Both the position numbers and the translations under genes were made by a program. From Mycobacterium sp. M26 (GTDB lineage: Bacteria > Actinomycetota > Actinomycetes > Mycobacteriales > Mycobacteriaceae), in the NCBI RefSeq assembly GCF_001494595.1, contig NZ_LN929908.1:922529-986528 (forward strand): a stretch of DNA of 64,000 nucleotides. Reading direction: 5' to 3'. The notes below the pieces were generated by a model. That model saw nothing but the letters and a program-made list of their open reading frames with translations, did not search any database and was not told the DNA's origin. Of this stretch, positions 8,901 through 15,612 are shown one piece after another (the stretch's first letter is position 1; each line of letters starts with the position of its first letter).

Positions 8901-9381
8901 CGTCATGCACCGGCACCCCGTCGGCGCTCAGCGTCTCGGCGTAGGCGGCCAGCTGGAGCAGCGCCTCGACCTTCACCGAGCGGGCCAGTTTGGTGTCCCG
9001 AAGCCGGTAGCGGTCTCCGTCGAGCACCAGGAAGTCGGCGAAGCCGACGAAGCGCCCGTCGAACATCGCGGCCTGGTAGATCACCGGCGCGCGCTGCTCG
9101 ACGGCGCGACGCGTGGCGTCGGCGGCGGCGCTCAGCCCGGCCAGTGAGTAGGCAGGCCTGCCGATGACCACCACGTCACTGCGTTCCCGCAGCGCGTCGA
9201 GGTGCCGCTGCTCGTGGGCGTCACCGAGGTCGGCGGTGCGGGCCAGCAGCTCGTCGACCGTCGAGACTGCCGGGGCGCGGCCCAGTTTCGCGTCGAACGA
9301 GCGCAGCAGCGCATACTCGCAGCGGGCAGCCGCGGCGAGGTCAGAGGCGCTGTAGACCACCCGGTCGTCGATGACGAGCAC
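5992..9381 (-). CDS. TM0106-type RecB-like nuclease fused to SF1 helicase (Rv1251c-like)
   Basis: 1129 residues from a GTG start; Rv1251c of M. tuberculosis is, from memory, about 1139 aa. Three parts can be seen: an N-terminal RecB-like nuclease (about 1-250) with a Cys cluster CMRCPEC near residue 215; a middle RNase H-like exonuclease region starting at FFDFEGDPLW near residue 310; and a C-terminal superfamily 1 helicase. The helicase has Walker A GPPGTGKT near residue 757, VVEEAGQF as motif II, GDPQQLPQ as motif III, KFQGRQA and VAVSRAKY as motifs V-VI. A role in cleaving or unwinding damaged or foreign DNA/RNA is likely but unproven. It ends 4 bp inside the FAD oxidase start. Confidence 0.88.
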   Translation of the reverse strand: MLVIDDRVVYSASDLAAAARCEYALLRSFDAKLGRAPAVSTVDELLARTADLGDAHEQRHLDALRERSDVVVIGRPAYSLAGLSAAADATRRAVEQRAPVIYQAAMFDGRFVGFADFLVLDGDRYRLRDTKLARSVKVEALLQLAAYAETLSADGVPVHDEVELVLGNQTTMSFRVDELLPVYRSRRAELQELLDRHYAGGVAVDWADDRVRACMRCPECEEQVRATDDLLLVAGMRVSQRARLIDAGITTRTELAAHQGPVPGLPARTVTALGSQARLQIAPREDGKPPYEVVDPQPLMLLPDHDKGDLFFDFEGDPLWTADGRDWGLEYLFGVLGAEEEFRPLWAHDRGAERKALRDFLTMVRKRRKRYPKMHIYHYAPYEKTALLRLAGRYGEGEDEVDDLLRNGVLVDLYPLVRKSIRVGTGNYSLKSLEPLYMGAELRTGDVTTATDSITMYARYCELRAEGRDDEAATVLKEIEDYNLYDCRSTRKLRDWLLQRAFESGVPPLGPQPVRDSGQVEVDDDVAKRMARFVGDDVSARTPEQRAVAMIAAARGYHRREDKPFWWGHFDRLNSPLDEWSDTAGVFLVEDPQIDTDWHVPPRARKPQRRLRLTGSMAAGELSRDMYALYDPPTPAGLSDDPERRAYASVTVLECDDPAAPTEVLLFEREPKTGGPYDRLPFALTPGPPFSTKALRESLETAATDIANSLPALPDSAVLDLLLRRSPRTGGPLPRTGDCIADITAALLSLDSSYVAVHGPPGTGKTHTAARVIAALVNEHHWRIGVVAQSHAVVENLFRDIIGAGVDPTVVAKKPNGTGPWTELDEGAYPVFIADHAGCVIGGTAWDFANRNRVPAASLDLLVVEEAGQFCLANTIAVAPAARNLLLLGDPQQLPQVSQGTHPEPVDASALGWLVDGRHTLPEDLGYFLDRSYRMHPAVCAAVSRLSYDGRLQSVEDTTAARRFDGIEPGVHTLAINHDGNSTESPEEAAAILAAITGMLDRAWTDEHGTRPLTASDVLIVTPYNAQVVLLRRLLDEAGLDDVQAGTVDKFQGRQAPLVFVSLVASSIADVPRGISFLLNRNRLNVAVSRAKYAAVVVRSAMLTDYLPSTPDGLVELGAFLAMCDRPSP

Positions 9382-9411
9382 AGCCCCACTCTAGGCGGGG
9401 ACCCCGACATC

Positions 9412-11424
9412 TCAGATCGACGAAATCGCGGGTCGGGGATCCAGCAGTGCTTCGAGTTCCTCGGCGGCCAGCGGCGGCGAGAAGTAGTTGCCCTGACAGA
9501 AGCTGCAGCCCAGCGACCGTAGCCGGGCGATCTCGTCGGCGTTCTCGGCGCCCTCGGCGATCACCTCCATACCGAGGCTGCGGGCCAGCACCACGATCGT
9601 CTTGACGATCTGCAGGCTCTCCATGTTCGTCTCCATCCGGGAGATGAACGAGCGGTCGATCTTGAGCACCTGCAGCGGGAACCGGTGCAGGTAGCTCAGG
9701 CAGGAAAAGCCGGTGCCGAAATCGTCCATGCTCAGCTGAATTCCCAGCGCCCGCAACCGGTTCAACACGTCCGCGGCGTACTCGGCGTCATCCATCGTCA
9801 TGGTTTCGGTGATCTCCAGTCGCAGCTGCGAGGGCTGCACACCGGTCTCGGCGAGGATGGCACTGACCCGCTCGACCAGGTCGGGCTGGGCGAACTGGCG
9901 TGGCGACAGGTTGACCCCGACCGTCAGCGGCGGCCGGTTCCCGCGGGCGGCGTTCCACCGGCGTGCCGCCAGACACGCCTGGCGCAGCACCCACATGCCC
10001 AGCGGGACGATCAGCCCGGTCTCCTCAGCGGTGTGGATGAACTCGTCGGGGTAGCGCAGCGTGGTTGGCGACGTCCGCCACCGCACCAGCGCCTCCACTC
10101 CGACGATCTGGTCGTCGGCCAGCGACACCACCGGCTGGTAGTGCAGCTCGAACGATTCGTCCCGCACCGCCGCGCGCAGTTCGCTCTGCAGATCCAGGCG
10201 GCGGGTCGCCGAAGTCTGCATCCCGTCGTCGTACAACTCGGTGCGGCCCTTGCCGCGCGACTTCGCCTCGTACATCGCCATATCCGCGTGCCGCACCAGT
10301 TCGTCGGCCGAACAATGCTCGGCCGAACTCATCGCGATGCCGATGCTCGCGCTGGTGACCACCTCATGGCCCTCGACGCGGAACGGGTTGCCCAGCACCG
10401 CGTGGATCCGGTCGGCGATCGCGACGGCATCCTCCTTGTTGCCCACCCCGCGCACCAGAATGGTGAACTCGTCACCGCCCATCCGGGCCAGCAGCGTTCC
10501 CGGCGCTGACTCAGCGGCCAGGCCGGTGAAGTCGTGGGCACGCACCGAGGCCATCAGCCGCGCGCCGACCTGGGTGATCAGCGCGTCGCCTGCCGCATGG
10601 CCCAGGCTGTCGTTGACCAGCTTGAACCGCTCGAGGTCGATGAACATCACGCAGAATCCGGCGTGCCGGTCCAGGGAGAACTCGCGGAACGCCTCGTCCA
10701 CCTCGCGCAGGAAGTGCGGCCGGTTGGGCAGCCCGGTGAGCGCGTCGTGCAGGGCGTCGTGCATCCGGTCGTTGGCGCGGTCACGTTCGATGACGCGGCC
10801 CAACTGGGTGCCGGCCTGCCGGATCATCCGGGTCAGCGCCGGATCCTCCGGCATCGGGTTGGGGCCGAAGAACTCCAGCGCCGCCACCACGTCGGGCCCG
10901 ATCAGCAGCGGCACACCGAAGCCGGCGCGCAACCCCGACCGCAGCGCCGCCTCGCGACGCGCGAATCCCGACGTCACGAAGTCGTCGAGCCACACCGGGG
11001 CCGCCGACGCCCAGACCCGCCCCGGCAGACCCTCGCCCTCGGCGAAAACCGCTCCTGCCGTGGCAGTTTGGAACTCCGACAGGTCGAGTCCGGGTGCGCC
11101 GTACCAGATGTTCGACGGCCACATCCGCAAGGTCGGGCCGTCCCCGGCGACGATGTAGGCGTGTCCCGCCGACCAGCCGGTGAACTGGCACATGTACTCC
11201 AGCGCGGACTTCAGCACCTCCTGCGCCGAGCCGCCCTGGTTGGCCATGATCGTGATCTGCGAGAGGAATTCGAGCTCACGCTGTTTCTGGTACAGATCCC
11301 GCAGGCCCTGCTCGGCGATGTCCTCGGCGGTGCGCCGGATCTTGGATTCGCGGTCCAACCGCCGCCGCAGCCGCGCGTTCTCCTCGGCCAGCGCCTTGAG
11401 TTCTTCTGTGCCCCCGATGTTCAC
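9412..11424 (-). CDS. GAF-GGDEF-EAL cyclic-di-GMP synthase/phosphodiesterase
   Basis: 670 residues from a GTG start. Order: coiled coil (5-55), GAF domain (about 60-210), GGDEF domain (225-400), EAL domain (410-660). GGDEF is intact at 316-320, so cyclase activity is expected; no RxxD inhibitory site is visible just before it. The EAL domain keeps E444 (EALVRWR), N505, E537, D567-D568 (DDFGTG), K588 and E624, so phosphodiesterase activity is also expected. There is no membrane segment. It begins 9 bp after the H-NOX gene, so the heme protein probably controls whether c-di-GMP is made or broken down. The architecture resembles mycobacterial DcpA, but the H-NOX linkage is not part of that system. 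Confidence 0.92.
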   Translation of the reverse strand: MNIGGTEELKALAEENARLRRRLDRESKIRRTAEDIAEQGLRDLYQKQRELEFLSQITIMANQGGSAQEVLKSALEYMCQFTGWSAGHAYIVAGDGPTLRMWPSNIWYGAPGLDLSEFQTATAGAVFAEGEGLPGRVWASAAPVWLDDFVTSGFARREAALRSGLRAGFGVPLLIGPDVVAALEFFGPNPMPEDPALTRMIRQAGTQLGRVIERDRANDRMHDALHDALTGLPNRPHFLREVDEAFREFSLDRHAGFCVMFIDLERFKLVNDSLGHAAGDALITQVGARLMASVRAHDFTGLAAESAPGTLLARMGGDEFTILVRGVGNKEDAVAIADRIHAVLGNPFRVEGHEVVTSASIGIAMSSAEHCSADELVRHADMAMYEAKSRGKGRTELYDDGMQTSATRRLDLQSELRAAVRDESFELHYQPVVSLADDQIVGVEALVRWRTSPTTLRYPDEFIHTAEETGLIVPLGMWVLRQACLAARRWNAARGNRPPLTVGVNLSPRQFAQPDLVERVSAILAETGVQPSQLRLEITETMTMDDAEYAADVLNRLRALGIQLSMDDFGTGFSCLSYLHRFPLQVLKIDRSFISRMETNMESLQIVKTIVVLARSLGMEVIAEGAENADEIARLRSLGCSFCQGNYFSPPLAAEELEALLDPRPAISSI

Positions 11425-11433
11425 GATCCGCCC

Positions 11434-11970
11434 CTATGCCGCCGCGACCTCGACCAGACAGCGAGTGGACCCGTCGTGCATGCACTCCACGTGCTGCACG
11501 GTCAGGGACTCGCCGTAGTGGTCGGCGGCACCGAGGATGAAGCCGTGGGCCAATCCGCACAGCCGGCGCGGGGAGCGGTATCCGATCAGCAGTGATCCGT
11601 TCGCCGGGGAGGTGAAGTCGAAATGCGGGCAGTAGGCGCCCGCGTAAAGCTTGCGGACCTCGGGGTGAATGACGTCATTGAGGCTGCGCAGGAAGGGGAC
11701 GGTCTGCTCGTGAGCGGTGAAGTAGTCCGGCCACCGTTTGACCATGTGGGGAATGGCTTGCCGGCCGAACCAGCGCAGCACTTCGTCGTCGGGCAGCGTC
11801 AGCGCCGCTCCCGCGGCGGAGACCAATCGCGTCATATCGTCATCGTCGTAGCTGCCCAGCGACGTGTAGACACCGTCGAGACCGGCGGCATCCAGCAGTT
11901 CATCCCAGGTCTGGTCGCCGTAGTTGGCGACCACCACCTCTTCCAGCAAATTGAAGAACGCGCCCTTCAC
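11434..11970 (-). CDS. H-NOX heme nitric oxide-binding sensor
   Basis: 178 residues, a stand-alone H-NOX (HNOB) domain. The start MKGAFFNLLEEVVV is typical. The proximal heme ligand is His102 (VIHPEVRKLY), and the heme-propionate motif YxSxR is Y131-S133-R135, the same numbering as T. tengcongensis H-NOX. Position 140, the distal Tyr that stabilises oxygen there, is Leu, which predicts an NO-selective, oxygen-excluding pocket. The GTG start has a strong ribosome-binding site (GGAGG, six bases upstream). It leads a two-gene operon with the GGDEF-EAL enzyme. The pair lies between the Rv1251c-like and lprE genes, where M. tuberculosis, from memory, has nothing. Confidence 0.93.
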   Translation of the reverse strand: MKGAFFNLLEEVVVANYGDQTWDELLDAAGLDGVYTSLGSYDDDDMTRLVSAAGAALTLPDDEVLRWFGRQAIPHMVKRWPDYFTAHEQTVPFLRSLNDVIHPEVRKLYAGAYCPHFDFTSPANGSLLIGYRSPRRLCGLAHGFILGAADHYGESLTVQHVECMHDGSTRCLVEVAAA

Positions 11971-12025
11971 GGCACCCTCCGATAACCGGGCTGCTTCCTT
12001 AACCCGCCAGTCAATCTACGCCACG

Positions 12026-12085
12026 AAAACTGTTTGCCACAGTTTTTGTTTCAAACCGAAGAACCAGGAAAAACCGGCAAACAGT
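12026..12085 (-). promoter_or_regulatory. overlapping hairpins between lprE and H-NOX: terminator or attenuator
   Basis: ACTGTTTGCC (12029-12038) and GGCAAACAGT (12076-12085) form a perfect 10-bp inverted repeat with a 37-nt spacer. A second, shorter one, AAAACTG (12026-12032) with CAGTTTT (12040-12046), uses the same central bases, so in RNA from the minus strand the two hairpins exclude each other. The long stem is followed by UUUU, as in an intrinsic terminator for lprE. The block is unusually A+T-rich for this genome. It may also be an operator for the H-NOX operon. Confidence 0.55.
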
Positions 12086-12107
12086 CAGATATCGGGGAGT
12101 GCTGGCG

Positions 12108-12656
12108 CTAGCCGGTGTTGCCGATCAGTTCCACCCCGGCGCCGTTCCAGCGGAATTTCACCACGCTCTGCAGGCCGAGCGGGTTGAGGTAGACCAGCGC
12201 GACGGTGTCACCGGTGCTCTGTGCGGGGTCGACGGCGTTGAAGCCGAACGTGTCGGGCACCCCGGTCGGGATGTACTTACCGAGGTGGAACATCACCGCG
12301 CGGGTGTTCGGGTTCTCGGCGTTGGTGTTGGCCTTGACGATCACCGCCGACAGTTGCGCGCACTCGTTGAAGTTGCCCGCGATGGGCTCGGGGTTCCAGC
12401 CCTGACCACTGCGCGGATCGCGGGGCAGTTCGGATACGGCCTGCGCGATCGCGGGTGCGCCCAGGTTGACCGCACACGGGTCGGGTGGTGGGGGTGTGGC
12501 CGGTGCCGACGATGAGGCGGCTGAGGTGGTCGGGGCGGCCTCCGGAGTCTTGGCCACCGTGGAGTCGCCGGAGCCGCAGCCGGCCAGGACGAGGGCCGCC
12601 GCAGCTACCGCCAACCGATGCCACACACCCGCCGACGGTACCGGCCTGCGCTGCAT
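12108..12656 (-). CDS. lprE: LprE/LppP-family lipoprotein
   Basis: 182 residues from the ATG at 12656; an ATG at 12683 is possible. The N-terminus is a lipoprotein signal peptide: basic MQRRPVPSAG, a hydrophobic Ala/Val/Leu stretch, and the lipobox LAGC at residues 23-26. Mature protein begins with a Thr/Ser/Ala/Pro-rich linker followed by a folded domain with two Cys residues (PDPCAVN and FNECAQL) that probably form a disulfide. It is anchored on the outer face of the membrane. Placement between the helicase and deaD matches lprE (Rv1252c). Function of the family is not established. It diverges from deaD. Confidence 0.78.
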   Translation of the reverse strand: MQRRPVPSAGVWHRLAVAAAALVLAGCGSGDSTVAKTPEAAPTTSAASSSAPATPPPPDPCAVNLGAPAIAQAVSELPRDPRSGQGWNPEPIAGNFNECAQLSAVIVKANTNAENPNTRAVMFHLGKYIPTGVPDTFGFNAVDPAQSTGDTVALVYLNPLGLQSVVKFRWNGAGVELIGNTG

Positions 12657-12697
12657 GAAGGGGGTTACGGCGCGCTCGGGCATTAGACTGCAGGTCA

Positions 12698-14407
12698 ATG
12701 ACACTCCCGGAAGACGACGGACCCGACGCCGCCGTTAGCTCCCCCCAGACTTTCGCCGACCTGCAGATTCACCCCGCCGTCCTGCAGGCCGTCTCCGACG
12801 TCGGTTACGAGACACCATCGGCCATCCAGGCAGAAACCATCCCGGCGCTGCTGGCCGGCTCTGACGTCGTCGGCCTGGCCCAGACCGGCACCGGCAAGAC
12901 GGCGGCGTTCGCCATCCCGATCCTGTCCAAGCTGGACACCGACAGCCGCCACACCCAGGCGCTGGTGCTGGCCCCCACCCGTGAGCTGGCCCTGCAGGTC
13001 GCCGAGGCGTTCAGTCGCTACGGCGCGCACCTGAAGGTCAACGTGCTGCCGATCTACGGCGGCTCGTCCTATGTGCCGCAGCTGGCCGGCCTCAAGCGCG
13101 GCGCGCAGGTCGTCGTCGGCACCCCCGGGCGCGTCATCGACCACCTGGAGAAGGGCAGCCTGGACCTGTCGCACCTGGACTACCTGGTGCTCGACGAGGC
13201 CGACGAGATGCTGCAGATGGGTTTCGCCGAGGACGTCGAACGCATCCTGGCCGACACCCCGGAGTACAAGCAGGTCGCGCTGTTCTCGGCGACGATGCCG
13301 CCCGGCATCAAGAAGATCACCACCAAGTACCTGCACGATCCGGTCGAGGTGACGGTCAAGTCGAAGACCCAGACCGCCGAGAACATCACGCAGCGCTACT
13401 TCCTGGTGTCCTACCCGCGCAAGATGGACGCGCTGACCCGGCTGCTCGAGGTGGAGCAGGGCGACGCGATGATTGTGTTCGTCCGCACCAAGCAGGCCAC
13501 CGAGGAGGTCGCCGAGAAGCTGCGGGCGCGCGGGTTCGCCGCGGCGGCCATCAACGGCGACATCCCGCAGGCGGTGCGCGAGCGCACCATCAGCCAGCTC
13601 AAGGACGGCTCGATCGACATCCTGGTCGCCACCGACGTCGCCGCCCGCGGCCTGGACGTCGAGCGCATCTCGCACGTGGTGAACTTCGACATCCCGCACG
13701 ACCCGGAGTCCTACGTGCACCGCATCGGCCGGACCGGCCGGGCCGGACGGTCGGGCACCGCGCTGCTGTTCGTCACCCCGCGCGAGCGGCACCTGCTCAA
13801 CTCGATCGAGCGGGTCACCCGGCAGAAGCTCATCGAGGACCAGCTGCCCAGTGTTGAGGACGTCAACGCCCAGCGGGTGCAGAAGTTCCGCGACTCGATC
13901 TCCGAGGCGCTCAACGCACCCGGCTTCGACATGTTCCGCCGGCTGATCGAGGACTACGAGCGCGACAACGATGTGCCGATGGCCGATATCGCCGCGGCCC
14001 TGGCGTTGCAGTCGCGCGACGGCGCGGAGTTCCTGATGACCGAGCCGCCGCCGGAGAAGCGCCGCGAACGCCCGGAGCGTCCGGAGCGTGAGCGCGGGCC
14101 GCGCAAGACCCGCGACGACCTGGCCACCTATCGCATCGCGGTGGGCAAGCGGCACAAGGTGATGCCGGGAGCGATCGTCGGCGCCATCGCGAACGAGGGC
14201 GGCCTGCACCGCAGCGACTTCGGCCACATCAGCATCAAGGTCGACCACTCGCTCGTCGAACTGCCCGCCAGGCTCCCCAAGGAGACCTGGAAGAAGTTGG
14301 AGAACACCCGCATTCAGGGTGTGCTGATTGATCTCAAGCCCGACCGCGGCGGGCATTCGCACGATTCGCGTCCCTCCGGCGGGAAGCCCCGGCGCAAGCA
14401 CTCATGA
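12698..14407 (+). CDS. deaD: DEAD-box ATP-dependent RNA helicase DeaD
   Basis: 569 residues; Rv1253 is of similar size. All helicase motifs are in place: AQTGTGKTAAF (near 66), PTRELALQV, the DEADEM box (near 165), SATMP, VATDVAARGLDV (near 310) and HRIGRTGRAGRSG (near 341). The tail after residue 455 is charged (Arg/Glu/Pro) and then forms the DbpA-type RNA-binding domain typical of CsdA/DeaD. It unwinds structured RNA, in ribosome assembly and cold adaptation in other bacteria. TAGACT (12684-12689) just upstream could be a -10 giving a nearly leaderless message. The stop overlaps the acyltransferase start (ATGA). Confidence 0.95.
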   Translation: MTLPEDDGPDAAVSSPQTFADLQIHPAVLQAVSDVGYETPSAIQAETIPALLAGSDVVGLAQTGTGKTAAFAIPILSKLDTDSRHTQALVLAPTRELALQVAEAFSRYGAHLKVNVLPIYGGSSYVPQLAGLKRGAQVVVGTPGRVIDHLEKGSLDLSHLDYLVLDEADEMLQMGFAEDVERILADTPEYKQVALFSATMPPGIKKITTKYLHDPVEVTVKSKTQTAENITQRYFLVSYPRKMDALTRLLEVEQGDAMIVFVRTKQATEEVAEKLRARGFAAAAINGDIPQAVRERTISQLKDGSIDILVATDVAARGLDVERISHVVNFDIPHDPESYVHRIGRTGRAGRSGTALLFVTPRERHLLNSIERVTRQKLIEDQLPSVEDVNAQRVQKFRDSISEALNAPGFDMFRRLIEDYERDNDVPMADIAAALALQSRDGAEFLMTEPPPEKRRERPERPERERGPRKTRDDLATYRIAVGKRHKVMPGAIVGAIANEGGLHRSDFGHISIKVDHSLVELPARLPKETWKKLENTRIQGVLIDLKPDRGGHSHDSRPSGGKPRRKHS

Positions 14408-15540
14408 CCGCCTCGCGCGAGGTCGATCAAGGGGGGCTGGAGGCGGTCTCGACCGTCGACCGGGTCGCCTCGCTGACCGGTGTGCGTGCGGTGGCGGCGC
14501 TGCTGGTGCTGGGCACTCACGCCGCCTACACCACCGGCAAGTACACGCATGGCTTTGTGGGACTGGTGTATTCGCGGATGGAGATCGGCGTGCCGATCTT
14601 CTTCGTGCTGTCCGGTTTCCTGCTGTTCGGCCCGTGGGTGAAGGCGGCGGCCAACGGGACCGATGCGCCATCGGTCGGGCGCTACGCCTGGCACCGGGTG
14701 CGGCGCATCATGCCCGCCTACGTCGTCACCGTCGTCGTGGCGTTCCTGATCTACCACTTTCGCACTGCCGGGCCCAATCCCGGGCACAGCTGGATGGGGT
14801 TGTTCCGCAACCTGACGCTGACCCAGATCTACACCGACAACTACATGTTTTCCTATCTGCACCAAGGGCTTACGCAGATGTGGAGCCTGGCTGTCGAGGT
14901 GGCGTTCTATGTGGCGCTGCCGGTGCTGGCCTGGTTGCTGCTGGTGGTGCTGTGCCGGCGGCACTGGCGGCCGTGGCTGCTGCTGACCGGGCTGGGCGCG
15001 CTGGCGTTGATCAGCCCGCTGTGGATGATCCTGGTGCACACCACGCACTTCCTGCCCGACGGTGCCCGGCTGTGGCTACCGGGCTACCTGGCCTGGTTCG
15101 TCGGCGGGATGCTGCTGGCGGTGCTGTCCGCCATGGGGATTCGCGTGTACGGCTTCGTCGCGGTGCCGCTGGCGGTGATCTGCTACCTGATCGCCTCGAC
15201 GCCGATCGCGGGGGAGCCGACGACGTCGCCGACGGGGCTGGGCGAGGCGTTGGTGAAGACGGGTTTCTACGCCGTGATCGCGACCTTGGTGGTGGCGCCG
15301 CTGGCGCTGGGCAACCGCGGCTGGTACGCCCGGCTGCTGGCCACCCGGCCGATGGTGTGGCTGGGGGAGATCTCCTACGAGATCTTCCTGGTGCACCTGG
15401 TCGTCATGGAGATCGCGATGGTCAACGTCCTGCACTGGCCGGTGTACACCGGGTCGGCGCCGGTGCTGTTCGTCGTCACCCTGGTGTTGACGATCCCGGT
15501 GGCGTGGCTGCTGCACCGGCTCACTCGGGTGCGCACCTAG
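14404..15540 (+). CDS. acyltransferase 3 family membrane protein (Rv1254-like)
   Basis: 378 residues with about ten hydrophobic segments, typical of the acyltransferase 3 (OafA/NodX-like) family. The N-terminal RAVAALLVLGTHAAYTT contains the conserved His of the first membrane helix, and IPIFFVLSGFLLF-like sequence follows near residue 62 (VPIFFVLSGFLLFGPW). WSLAVEVAFY near residue 160 is another family hallmark. Such proteins transfer acyl groups to cell-surface sugars or lipids. It begins inside the stop of deaD with a 4-bp overlap, so it is translated from the same message. Substrate unknown; the order deaD-acyltransferase matches Rv1253-Rv1254. Confidence 0.87.
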   Translation: MTASREVDQGGLEAVSTVDRVASLTGVRAVAALLVLGTHAAYTTGKYTHGFVGLVYSRMEIGVPIFFVLSGFLLFGPWVKAAANGTDAPSVGRYAWHRVRRIMPAYVVTVVVAFLIYHFRTAGPNPGHSWMGLFRNLTLTQIYTDNYMFSYLHQGLTQMWSLAVEVAFYVALPVLAWLLLVVLCRRHWRPWLLLTGLGALALISPLWMILVHTTHFLPDGARLWLPGYLAWFVGGMLLAVLSAMGIRVYGFVAVPLAVICYLIASTPIAGEPTTSPTGLGEALVKTGFYAVIATLVVAPLALGNRGWYARLLATRPMVWLGEISYEIFLVHLVVMEIAMVNVLHWPVYTGSAPVLFVVTLVLTIPVAWLLHRLTRVRT

Positions 15541-15612
15541 GAGTCGCCAAAGCCCTGCGGTGTGCGCCTGCCGGGGTGACAATTCCCTCAGCATCAATGA
15601 CAGGCGGCGCCG

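Noticed and set aside
12695..14401. 568-codon open frame on the minus strand opposite deaD
   Set aside because: It lies antisense to a clear DEAD-box helicase, has low-complexity His/Arg/Gln/Val composition and no domain; it is a by-product of high GC content.
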